This document shows positions 27,201 through 34,796 of a stretch of 64,000 nt of DNA, one piece after another (within the stretch, counting starts at the first letter, position 1; each line of letters begins with the position of its first letter). Made by a program: the position numbers and the translations under genes. Below the pieces are notes generated by a model. It was not told the origin of the DNA. It ran no database searches and saw nothing but the letters and a program-made list of their open reading frames with translations. Source of the DNA: Sipunculus nudus. Lineage: Eukaryota; Annelida; Sipuncula; Golfingiida; Sipunculidae. The stretch covers positions 44,152,362 to 44,216,361 of the forward strand of contig CM049307.1 of NCBI GenBank assembly GCA_026874595.1. The letters are read 5' to 3'.

Positions 27201-29802
27201 GCCGCCACCCCTGCAGAAAAATCTTGTGAGTGGGATAACTCAAAAAAAATTTCACTGATCTTTTTCAAACTTTACATTTGTATAGATATAGGCAAGGGGA
27301 CGAAGCCTATTTAAAATGGGGTCATGACCTATGCTAGGAGAGTGACCTTGACCTTGAATAGGTCCATTTTTGCTGAAAATCACACAAAAACTTGCATGGA
27401 CTGGTCCAAAAATCAAGGTGATCGAAGATCTTGGATAGCCTTGTGATATACCAGAAACTGGTGGCGCCACCTATTATCCTTTTCTTGTTTTTACGGCTTT
27501 TAATACCCCCATAATTGCCACTTGATAGTACTGTAAGCATTATAAGTCAAAAACTAATGGACAGATTTCTTTCATATTATGCACATGTAGAGAGATGGGT
27601 TATGGGATGAGGTCTATTAACATTTGGGTCATGACCTTTACCATGAGATTGGCCTTTACCTTTAATGTGTCCACATTTGGTGAAAATCACACACCTCTTA
27701 TGATATCTCCAGTGTTGATAGCCATATGGATTTCAAACGTGACTTATGTATGGCCCACCACTAAAGTAAGAACCCTATAGGTTCTAGGTTCCTGAGGTCA
27801 AGGGTCAAGGTCACTGGACTTGCATCTTAAAAGATAATGTGGATGCATTTTAAGCCAAACTTTCATCCCAGGTCTTCCATCTTGAATATACTCACTTGCC
27901 AATTGTGGATGATCCATATCAATTTTGGGGTCACAAGGTCAAAGGTCAAGGCCACAGGAGCTATCTGTCAAAATATTAGTTTCTGGATGATAATTCCTGC
28001 TTTTTTGATGTGTGGATTTTAAACTTGACTTGTATATGACCCATTGGAAAAGCAAGACCCGAACTGATTTTGGGGTCATGAGGTCAAAGGTCAAGGTCAC
28101 AAGACACATCTTTAAAAAGATTGTGGATGCATTTTCAGCAAAACATTTCATCTCAGATCTTTTATCTTGCACATATAGTTCACCTGCCTACAGAGGAAGA
28201 ACCCTATCAATTTTGAGGTCACAGGGTCAAAGGTGAAGGTCACAGGAGCCATCTGTCCAAAAATTAGTTTCTGGATGATAATTCCTGCTTTTATTGATGT
28301 ATAAAATTCAAACTTGACTTGTATATGTCCCATTGGAAAAGCAAGACCCGAATTGATTTTGGGGTCATGAGGTCAAAGGTCAAGGTCACAGGACACATCT
28401 TTAAAAAGATCGTGGATGCATTATTAGCCAAACATTACATCTTGGACATTTCATCTTGCACATACATTTCCCCTGCCAATAGAGGAAGATGCCTGTCAGT
28501 TGTGAGGTCGTAAGGTCAAAGGTGAAGGTCACAGGAGCCTTCTGTCCAAAAATTAGTTCCTGAGATGATAATTCAAGCTTGGATTAATATATGGATTTCA
28601 AACTTGACTTATATATGGCCCATCAATAAATCTAGACCTCTACTGATTTATATATAAAAGTGGATGATCAATATCAATTTTGGGGTCACAAGGTCAAAGG
28701 TCAAGGCCACAGGAGCCATCTGTCAAAAAATTAGTTTCTGGATGTAATTCCTGCTTTTATTGATGTATAGATTTCAAACTTGACTTGTCCCATATGTCCC
28801 ATTGGAAAAGCAAGACCTGAATTGATTTTGGGGTCATGAGGTCAAAGGTAAAGGTCACAGAACACATCTTTTAAAAGAGTTGGATGCATTTTCAGCCAAA
28901 CATTTCATCTCAGATCTCTTATCTTGCACATATAGTTCACCTGCCTAGAGAGCAAGACCCCAATTGATTTTTGGGGTCATGAGGTCAAAGGTCAAGGTCA
29001 CAGGACCAACATCTTCAAAAAGATTGTGGATTGATAGATGGAAGAAACAATAATTGCTTGCCAAGTGTCAGTATATGCTGCTAAAAATGGGGGCCTATTC
29101 TTAAAGGGGGGCGTACTATATCTGGGGATACTCTGGCACCTGCGGTGCCAAGAAATATATAGTTTTTATTATACTTTCACTAGAGATACCATGTAGTGTG
29201 GGCAGACCAGAAATACCTTTAAAACAAGTCTAGTAGTTCTGAAACATACATATATTGACCCTTTAAAGACTCATGATTGCCAGGGTCAAGGTCACAAAAT
29301 CTTTTACTTGTCCAACAAATTGTTTGAAACAATTCATGTATCATATTTATTTTAAAATAGGCACCACTTCAAAAGTTATTGGGTTCATAAAAATTGTAAA
29401 TTTCCTCTGATTTGACTGAGAACACAAATATCAAGGTCATCAGGAAAATCCAACATTACCTCAGGTTTGAATTTGAAAACAAAAATCACAGTTACTATTT
29501 TTATTACATGTTCAAGATCTTAATAGACACACTATGTGTTTCAAAGTAATGCAGTGCTTCAAAAGTTAAGGGGTTCACCATTATCCCAGATGTCTGAAGA
29601 TCAAGGTCACATTTCAAGGTCACTAACCTTCTGATGTTTTTGATTTTCAGAACAAAAATCCTATGCTTTCCAGAAATGTTTTTGTTTTTCACCAAATAAG
29701 TAAATATTCAAGGTCAAGGCCACTCATAGTAAAGGTCATTTTGCATATAGTGATGTCACAGTTCATATGTTGAAATTATGGGTATACTGCTGGTAATAAT
29801 AT

Positions 29803-29837
<35 letters not shown>

Positions 29838-32800
29838 TATAATAATAATAATAAACATACATACACAATGTTGGTAACACTTTAAATACAAGTTGGTACA
29901 TACATATCAAATTGTCAGCAAAATATTAACTTGAATTGAATGGATCAGCATTAATGAAATTTATCACACAGATTTAATGCTTAGGATCTCTATGATACCA
30001 ATAGAACACACAACAGAATTGAGTAAAACACTTACCCCAAACCCAATGTCTGGTTGAGCAGGGTAGGGCGTGTTGCCTGCCCCGGGGTAGGGTGCTTGGC
30101 CCATTGGATACCCTCCTCCCATCAGATCAGGCATCTGGACAGGAGGAGCCCCTCCCTGTAATGGTAAATATAATTAATTAAAAATATAAACTGTCAGTGA
30201 TAAACTGTTTATAATTAACAAATTTTGCACACATCAGTGTTAAAGTATTTATATTTATCTTCATGGCATCAATGGTCTATTCATTTTATACCTTTGATGT
30301 TTAGGATTTTGTCAAACTGCCAATCAATTCAATCATTGTGTTATGAACCTACACAAAGCAACGGATATGTTCACACAGAAGAACGGCTTCCTCGTTTTTA
30401 ATGAAATTTGACTTATAGATCAGGGGTGTGCAAATCTCCAACTGATTAAATTCTGGTGTGAATAGATCTCAGAATATATAACCTCTGAACAAATGTTTTA
30501 TGTGGGTTCATAGCACTTTACCTAGACCTAGGACTTATTACTTGAGACCATAAGGCTATTTGTGGAGTGTAAATCTTGATGTCACATGGGTTTTCCATTG
30601 CTTTTCTAAGAAAGGTGCCTATAACTTAACATTTAATATGTTCATGAACTGATGAAATTTGAAAATTTTGTAAATAATAAAGGCCAGCAATATGACAATA
30701 CACAAAGGTGTTTTTCACATATCCATTGAAAAATATACTCGGGGACAGTATACTATATTATATGGACTAATGTCCTACATTTTGCAACCATCTTGAAATT
30801 TCTTAGTGCACCATCTTCTGTGCAGGGCTGAGTCCCCAATTGTGATGCTTTTTTTTTGTTCTTATACAGACATTGTTCAGCTCTAATAATCAGAATTAAG
30901 ATAATCTGTTGAATAAATTTAGCCTAGCAATTATAGCAATATATATAGATATAACAAGAGAAAAGTTGATCTTTGTAACTAGTATGTTCCCTGCCTGATG
31001 TGGGAAAAGCTAGAAAAAAAGTTTTGAATACATGTATGAAATTGAGATGGGTCCATGTCACACACCAAGATTACCTCTGTGACCTTGAAAACTGCATGAT
31101 GGTCACCCATATTCAAACTGGACCTAGCCCTTCATGGCTACGTCAATGCTGCAGGTTTGGCCACTGTGCCTCAAATTCTTTTACAGTTACTGCCTTAACA
31201 TCATTTTAGCATTATTGCTTCTTTGACCTTTAAATATGCATCAAGGTCATCCATATTCATACGAGAACTGGCCCTTCATGAGGTGCATCAAAGCTGCAAG
31301 ATTTGTAAGTGCACCTATAAATCTTTTCGAGTTATAGTGTGTTATTATTATTTTTAATTTAGCATTATCACTTCTATGACCGTGAAAAATGTGTCAAGGT
31401 CATCCATGTTTGCACCTACCCTAGCCCTAGACTAGATGCATCTATCATGCAAGTTTGGTGACTGTACCTCAAATTTTTTTCTAATTATTGTGTTATCAAC
31501 ATTTCAGCATTATCACCACTGTGACCTTGAAAATATGTCAAGGTCATCCATCTTTGAATCTGACCTAGCCCTTGATAAGGTGCATCAATGCTGCAATTTG
31601 GTGACTGTATCTAAATTTTTTTTGAGTTACTGCGTTAACAATGTGTGATGCGGATGGCTGGACAGATAGACAGACGGATGCTCACTATTTCAAGGTCCAT
31701 CACCTACGGCGCTCTTTTTCTATGACAGCGGGAGACAAATAGCAACATCAATATTTAAAGTAACATTATTGTTGGAGTAATTGTAATGATTTTTATAATA
31801 ATAATAATAAATATGATAATAAAATTTGTCAAAGATTTAGAAGAATCTGTCCCTTAATTTGGTCAGGGTTTGCATCAAGGGGCAAATGGCTGTGTTTAAG
31901 GGTGATGTGGACAGGAGGTGTGTGGATGAGATTTCATACAGACTACAGAGCAATCTGGATTGTCCCTTCACGGGGCACTTGGCATTCCATGGGAAAGCTG
32001 TTTTCTGCCTTGGCCTCATGAGCTCAACATGAATTCCAGCATCCTCTACACAAACTCAACACTCTGAACTACTCAGGTAGCACTGAGCACTTGAAGCCAG
32101 ATGTGTATGAAGGCACCCATACTCAGGACTACAACATTCAGTCTGATACTGCTGGCTGCCACCAGCAAACCACAGACATCAGTTGCTGATAAACACCTTC
32201 AAATCAACTACACAGCCAGTGGTTTATCTATATATATTCCAAGTCACAGCAAACCACATCCTGTACTACAGCTGGAATCCTGAATGATCACCAACTCAGA
32301 TACGGAGCAAAAATCCAGGAACAAACACTACAGAATTACTAGAATATGATGACAATAAACAAAATTTAACATGACTGAATAAACAGAGAATACTGGTTAT
32401 CACCATAGGATGTGAATGAAGGTTATGAACAAAATAATAAAGAGATTTAATATATATAGACAAAATACCATAGCACAAAATGTCCATGAACAAAATGCCA
32501 CATGATTAAATAAACACACACTAAACACCTGATATAAGAATGCACTCTCATGAACAAAACACTACAAGACTTAAAATAGACAGACAAAACACATACCACA
32601 GCATAAATTGTCCATAAACAAAACGTCATACTAGTGTTGGGACGATATGGGTTTTTGATATCATGATAATTATTCAAATTTTATCGCGATATACCGTGAT
32701 ATCGCGATATTTTTAATTATATGTAATGGCATTCATAACCCATCAATAATGGTATTTATTTATTATTATGGTTAAGTATTAATAACATTTATACCAATTG

Positions 32801-34784
32801 TGCCAGTACCACAGAATGACTCATTAAGTGATGTAAGTTGCATGAAGGTCCTGCAGGTGTGCAAGCTTGAGGCGCGGGAAGTCCTGCCCCCATCGTCGAA
32901 TCACCCTTGACACAACTTTCCATCAGTTTCCTATAGCTACATAAAAGCCGAAGAATCCCTGCGAATTTTCAGAGAGCCAATCATGGCTAAATAAACCATC
33001 TCAATTTTATATGGCAAAATATGCAACCCGTATGGAATGTTCGATTCAGTGGTGACACTTTTATGTTGACATTTTCGTTCCATGCAATAAAAGCATAAAT
33101 ATGTGTATTTATTGCTCTTTCATTATAATGTTATTTTCTCCTGGAATTCTCAAGCTTTTGTCCTCTCCGATTCATCCTACTACTTCCGGACATTTCCGAC
33201 TAATCCTGAAGTCTGTAAGCACACGGTTCCACCCACACGCATGTATTCAAATACATGTGGTTTATAAAAATAAATGTGATTCTTTGAAATAAATTTATTT
33301 TGTACTTCAAGGGCTTGCTTGTGAACCAAAATCATGAACAAAAATTGATATCGTGGTATCGCGATAAAAGGAAAGTTGACGGTATGATAACCGTAGCTGT
33401 CAGATATCGTGATAATACTGTATACCAGTAACCGTCCCAACCCTACGTCATACAATTAAATTAAATTAAACAAAGACTAAACAGTGCAATATATGAATGA
33501 AGGTTATGAACAAAACACCAAAGACTTATGTAGACAGTCAAAATACCACAGGACAAAATCTTCATGAACAAAATGCCACATGATTAAATAAACACAGACG
33601 AAACATTTCTAAACAAGTGACCCATGGGTCATGACGCTCAGCTGACTAAGAAGACTTTCACAAAAATGAATTTTATCATCTGAGTGCCAAATTTTGTAGG
33701 TGGTATCCCCATTCAACTGAAGCTTAGCTTAGAGGATATGGGTAACAGAGACCTGATTTAAGGTTTCTTAGGAGATTTTTTATGGACCTCCCTGGATGTT
33801 AAGTTAGAACATTCTAGATGTAATGGTTAAAATTAGTGCCCTGTTAACAGACAACCATATCTTTGAAGGTCTCAAAAATAGATAATAAAATGTAAAAGAA
33901 ATAATAATAAAATCTAAATAAAATGCAGGTGGCGCCACCAGCTACAGGAAATGATAAAACACTCCATGATCAATATGCATGCAAAAAAATCATGGTGATC
34001 AATGCATAAGTTGTTCTGATACTGGAGCTTTTGTATCAAAAGCTTGGGGTGGGTGGGTACTTCTGAGGCCTATAGCTAACAGGATATGGGTAACAGAGAC
34101 CTAATTTCAGGTTTCCAAGGAGATTTTTCATGGACCTCCCTGGATATCACGAAAGAAGATTCTAGGTCTGATGGTTACGATTTGTGCCTAGCAAACGGAC
34201 AACTGATTCTTTGATAGTCTCAAAAATAGAGAAAAAAATTCATAAAAATGGGAAAATTCAGGTGGCACCACTAGTGTGCAGGAATTGATGAAACACTCCA
34301 TGATCAATATGCATGCAAAAATTAGTTATTCAGATACTGGAGCTATTGTATCAAATTTTAAATCATTCTTGGGGGTGGGTGGGTACTTTTGAGCCCCATA
34401 GCCCACAGGATATGTGTAACAGAGACCTTATTTAAGGTTTCCAAGGAGATTTTTCATGGACCTGTCTGGATGTCAAGTTAGAAAAATCTAGGTCCAGCCG
34501 TTACGATCTGTGCATGGATAATGGACAGACAGACATCTAGACGGACGGACAGACAGTCAGACAGACAAAGGGTGATTGCTATATAGCTCAGCTGAGCTAA
34601 AAATGCTAGACCAAATCTTTACTTGATTAAGTGTATTAAAACTAGAAGAGCAAGAACAGACTTAAAAAAGAATAGTAAATAATGCACAAACCTGTGGGGG
34701 GTAACCGCCTGGGGCACCATACCCTCCTTGTGGGGGGTAACCACCTGGTTGCTGGGGGTAACCTCCTCCATATGGGTAGCTCAT
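379..34784 (-). CDS. ANXA7: Annexin A7/A11-like protein, 14 coding exons, ~540 aa
   Basis: Annexins are cytosolic proteins that bind acidic phospholipids in a Ca2+-dependent way and act in membrane trafficking, repair and aggregation. Joining 34784-34692, 30155-30036, 27092-27015, 25743-25372, 14335-14245, 11599-11505, 10564-10451, 8908-8818, 7841-7762, 6816-6760, 5763-5574, 4982-4924, 4219-4097 and 438-379 gives one uninterrupted frame with GT..AG introns and matching phases. Residues 1-221 are a Pro/Gly/Tyr/Gln-rich low-complexity tail; 222-540 hold four annexin repeats. Type II Ca2+-site motifs are visible: GLGTDE in repeats I and II, WGTDE in III, GAGTDD in IV, with SGD/SGH acidic caps downstream. 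The long GYP-rich tail is the hallmark of the ANXA7/ANXA11 branch, whose tails bind ALG-2/S100 partners and can phase-separate. ANXA7 and ANXA11 cannot be separated reliably here. The start is the first ATG after a good acceptor at 34797-34798. Confidence 0.93.
1859..3988. mobile_element. Non-autonomous pogo/Tigger-like DNA transposon, 2.1 kb
   Basis: Bounded by CAGTGAAA at 1859 and TTTCACTG at 3988, each next to TA, the expected target site of Tc1/mariner/pogo elements. Both ends carry related subterminal blocks (GTCCGT..TTA.TGAGTTGTC..). A similar block recurs inside at 2620-2735. No transposase frame is visible. The family assignment rests on the ends only. Confidence 0.55.
3005..3256 (+). 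promoter_or_regulatory. Promoter-like segment with CCAAT, CRE and a splice donor
   Basis: A locally GC-rich patch inside the transposon at 1859-3988 contains CCAATCAG (3006-3013), a perfect CRE palindrome TGACGTCA (3050-3057), then about 190 bases ending in the donor-like AAA|GTAAGTGC at 3255. This is the layout of a plus-strand first exon, antisense to the annexin. No coding exon downstream was recognised. Confidence 0.35.
4097..4219 (-). CDS. Annexin coding exon 13 (residues 481-521, repeat IV)
   Basis: [21 protein letters not shown]...QTLEAFIR. This is a standard repeat IV with GAGTDD calcium loop. Acceptor CCTGCAG, donor GTAAGT, phase 0. Confidence 0.93.
4924..4982 (-). CDS. Annexin coding exon 12 (residues 461-480)
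   Basis: [20 protein letters not shown]. This is the last helix of repeat III leading into the repeat IV calcium loop. Acceptor TTTCAG, donor GTGAGA. Confidence 0.91.
5574..5763 (-). CDS. Annexin coding exon 11 (residues 398-461, repeat III)
   Basis: [20 protein letters not shown]..., an ANXA7/11-type repeat III with Trp in the GxGTDE position, ending [14 protein letters not shown]. The acceptor CATTTCCTCAG and the first exon bases are copied several times in the intron just upstream (see array 5764-6035). Confidence 0.93.
5764..6035 (-). repeat. Tandem array (~46-bp unit) copying the exon 11 splice acceptor
   Basis: On the minus strand each unit reads roughly ATTTTATGACATTTCCTCAG followed by a GCTCTGT-like stretch. 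The last unit is the real acceptor plus first exon bases of annexin exon 11. About five degenerate copies lie upstream of it, at 5764-5810, 5811-5854, 5855-5900, 5901-5947 and 5948-6035. Several keep CCTCAG. Confidence 0.75.
6335..6500 (+). repeat. tRNA-derived SINE (head region)
   Basis: 6345-6415 reads like a decayed tRNA: an A-box-like TGGTACAGTAATAGTTACAG, then GCTGGACTTGTGAAG at the anticodon arm (TGT), then a B-box-like GGTTGTGGGTACACGTC. It is followed by non-tRNA body sequence with no poly-A visible. It is too divergent to be a functional tRNA gene. Confidence 0.5.
6760..6816 (-). CDS. Annexin coding exon 10 (residues 379-397)
   Basis: Encodes [19 protein letters not shown], the linker between repeats II and III that carries the conserved 'R.e...VD...a..DA' pattern of the ANXA7/11 group. 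Phase 0 at both ends. Acceptor TTAG, donor GTAAAT. Confidence 0.9.
7762..7841 (-). CDS. Annexin coding exon 9 (residues 352-378, repeat II end)
   Basis: [27 protein letters not shown]. This completes repeat II; GDTSGHF stands where most annexins have a D-T-SGDF/Y cap. Acceptor AAACAG, donor GTAAGT. Confidence 0.92.
8402..8708. repeat. Foldback/MITE-like inverted repeat
   Basis: The arm at 8402-8466 (CTGCCTTCATTTATCAAGCAGAC inside) is matched in inverted orientation by 8645-8708 (GTCTGCTAGATAAATGAAGGCAG inside), with a spacer of about 180 bases. No coding content. Lies in annexin intron 8, between exons 9 and 8. Confidence 0.55.
8818..8908 (-). CDS. Annexin coding exon 8 (residues 322-352, repeat II start)
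   Basis: [30 protein letters not shown]. This is an intact type II calcium site of repeat II. Acceptor TTTTCACCAG, donor GTGAGT, ends in phase 1. Confidence 0.93.
9045..10462 (-). repeat. ~1.4-kb array of ~43 units (about 32 bp) copying the exon 7 donor
   Basis: On the plus strand the unit is GTACTTACAGACATGG followed by a CTAGTGTAGACAGAT-like segment. On the minus (gene) strand each unit is therefore CCATGTCT|GTAAGTAC, identical to the true 3' end of annexin exon 7 plus its 5' splice site at 10451/10450. I count about 43 units; more than twenty keep GTAAGT exactly. A higher-order block of about 200 bp at 9551-9770 recurs at 9831-10050 and partly at 10047-10120. Confidence 0.9.
10451..10564 (-). 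CDS. Annexin coding exon 7 (residues 284-321, end of repeat I)
   Basis: Encodes [18 protein letters not shown]...[15 protein letters not shown], the C-D-E helices of repeat I. The last bases (ATGTCT) and the donor GTAAGTAC are also the repeating unit of the long tandem array in the next intron. The residue before the next GLGTDE is Ser where Lys is usual. Confidence 0.92.
11505..11599 (-). CDS. Annexin coding exon 6 (residues 252-283, repeat I)
   Basis: Completes the G of GLGTDE and continues [21 protein letters not shown], a standard annexin helix A-B segment, ending MFKTMHGR. Acceptor AAG with a weak tract (ATTATTAAG), donor GTAGGT. Confidence 0.92.
11680..11815 (-). repeat. tRNA-derived SINE
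   Basis: On the minus strand TGGCTCAGGGGTAGAGCAC matches a tRNA D-arm/A box, and AGTTTGAATCTCATC matches a T-arm/B box, with the expected spacing. No acceptor-stem pairing is seen, and a non-tRNA tail follows. Read as a SINE head, not a tRNA gene. Confidence 0.6.
12960..13165 (-). repeat. Possible second SINE-like repeat
   Basis: The minus strand contains a B-box-like GGGTTCAATCTTTGG followed by TTTTCTCTGGGTTTTCCAG, a string common in invertebrate SINE bodies. No convincing A box was found. Weak call based on resemblance. Confidence 0.3.
14245..14335 (-). CDS. Annexin coding exon 5 (residues 222-252, repeat I start)
   Basis: Encodes [14 protein letters not shown], then a first core helix ([15 protein letters not shown]). 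The exon ends in phase 1 inside the GLGTDE calcium loop, an intron position that splits the motif. Acceptor TTCAG, donor GTAAGA. Confidence 0.92.
16177..17439 (+). mobile_element. Tigger/pogo DNA transposon relic, 1.26 kb
   Basis: Ends are CAGTAGAACGCCTG at 16177 and the inverse CAGGCGTTCTACTG ending at 17439, each flanked by TA. Subterminal TAACGGCCAC/AACGGTCA blocks repeat at both ends. Inside lie remains of a transposase DNA-binding domain (own entry). Much shorter than an autonomous Tigger, so internally deleted. Confidence 0.85.
16880..17145 (+). pseudogene. Tigger transposase N-terminal fragment (CENP-B-type HTH)
   Basis: From ATG at 16880 the frame reads [16 protein letters not shown], then [16 protein letters not shown], the pogo/CENP-B helix-turn-helix pattern. 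A TAA at 17000-17002 interrupts it. The same frame continues [17 protein letters not shown] to about 17090, and after a frameshift DVMWQWF appears near 17112-17132. The DDE catalytic domain is missing. This is a dead transposase. Confidence 0.75.
17441..17492. repeat. (TA)n microsatellite
   Basis: Starts right at the Tigger TA target site, so the element landed in, or seeded, the AT run. Confidence 0.95.
18198..18254. repeat. (TA)n microsatellite
   Basis: Uninterrupted AT dinucleotides. The Tyr/Ile-rich open frame over it is an artefact. Confidence 0.95.
18741..19425 (+). mobile_element. Probable solo LTR (685 bp)
   Basis: Begins TGTGACAC and ends GTGTTACA, an imperfect inverted TG..CA terminus. 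Inside, in order, are a TATA box TATATAAAG (18979-18987), a transcribed-looking stretch (R/U5-like) and AATAAA (19343-19348). No gag/pol follows and no flanking duplication was found, so it could instead be a domesticated or unrelated promoter. Confidence 0.5.
20436..22577. repeat. Dispersed element with ~330-bp internal tandem units, copy 1
   Basis: Starts CAAGTGACCCATGGGTCATG..GCTCAGCTGA and ends ATAGCTCAGATGAC..TCAGCTGAGCTAAAA, so the termini include inverted GCTCAGCTGA. Four to five units repeat the series GGTTACGATTTGTGCCCTG, GGTGGCGCCACC, GATCAATAT and GGGTAACAGAGACC at about 330-bp spacing (near 21180, 21475, 21810, 22142, 22485). Copies 2 and 3 are at 33614-34605 and 36263-38227. No protein coding potential. 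Confidence 0.8.
25372..25743 (-). CDS. Annexin coding exon 4, main tail exon (residues 98-221)
   Basis: 124 codons, phase 0 at both ends. It encodes repeated [19 protein letters not shown] and [10 protein letters not shown] blocks and ends ...GGTAPK. The overlapping open frames on the opposite strand are shadows of this high-GC repeat. This exon makes up more than half of the tail. Confidence 0.92.
27015..27092 (-). CDS. Annexin coding exon 3 (residues 72-97)
   Basis: 26 codons of [13 protein letters not shown]-type low complexity. Acceptor TTTTCAG, donor GTAAAC, phase 0. Because both ends are phase 0 the exon could be skipped without changing frame. Confidence 0.85.
27151..29130. mobile_element. 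TIR element rich in DR1-type motifs, 1.98 kb
   Basis: Starts TATCCCCAGA and ends with its inverse TCTGGGGATA. Most of the body is alternating units of about 145 bp, each carrying a variant of TGAGGTCAAAGGTCAAGGTCAC. Exact AGGTCAAAGGTCA occurs at 28081-28093, 28370-28382 and 28982-28994; variants are near 27797, 27937, 28217, 28512, 28690 and 28838. No transposase frame. Lies in the annexin intron between exons 3 and 2. Confidence 0.65.
30036..30155 (-). CDS. Annexin coding exon 2 (residues 32-71)
   Basis: Gly/Pro/Tyr-rich tail segment containing [12 protein letters not shown], which resembles the spaced PYP..YP motifs used by this annexin class for ALG-2 binding (resemblance only). Acceptor CAG at 30156, donor GTAAG at 30035; phase 0 on both sides. 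Confidence 0.87.
30960..31730. repeat. Tandem ~150-190-bp units with GACCTTGAAAA / GTCAAGGTCATCCAT
   Basis: Four degenerate units (near 31070, 31225, 31375 and 31515) repeat TGACCTTGAAAA..GTCAAGGTCATCCAT..CTAGCCCT..GGTGCATC. The end at 31650-31690 has GGACAGATAGACAGACGG. This end style resembles the other tandem-repeat elements in the window. No coding content. Confidence 0.6.
32632..33445. mobile_element. Non-autonomous hAT-type element, 814 bp, with intact target duplication
   Basis: TIRs TAGTGTTGGGACG (left) and the inverse of TAGGGTTGGGACG (right). Flanked on both sides by the perfect 8-bp duplication CGTCATAC (32624-32631 and 33446-33453), which is diagnostic of hAT transposition. Subterminal GATATCGCGATA palindromes mark both ends. 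No transposase recognised. Confidence 0.88.
33614..34605. repeat. Dispersed ~330-bp-unit element, copy 2
   Basis: Same termini as the element at 20436 (CAAGTGACCCATGGGTC; CAGCTGAGCTAAAA) and the same internal blocks (GGTGGCGCCACC, GGGTAACAGAGACC), here with about two and a half units. It lies in annexin intron 1, just downstream of coding exon 1. Confidence 0.8.
34692..34784 (-). CDS. Annexin coding exon 1 (start codon; residues 1-31)
   Basis: The ATG lies 12 bases into the exon; acceptor TAG after a pyrimidine run at 34797-34812, donor GTTTGT at 34691. It encodes MSYPYGGGY followed by GGYPPQ-type repeats, typical of the disordered annexin A7/A11 tail. Ends in phase 0. Confidence 0.88.
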
Positions 34785-34796
34785 GGTTTATATCGA

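Larger units (their letters stand above)
25744..30035 (-). other. Annexin introns 2-3 outside the TIR element
   Basis: 25744-27014 is AT-rich with no recognisable gene. 27105-27148 and 29803-29850 are AAT/TAA trinucleotide runs. 29200-29760 has degenerate blocks of TCAAGGTCAC shared with 24530-24720. Confidence 0.5.

Noticed and set aside
26937-27229. Asn/Tyr-rich open frames around 27105-27150
   Set aside because: These come from the AAT/TAA microsatellite next to annexin exon 3.
31837-32019. Minus-strand 60-codon ORF ([12 protein letters not shown]..)
   Set aside because: No splice context or family resemblance; left unannotated.
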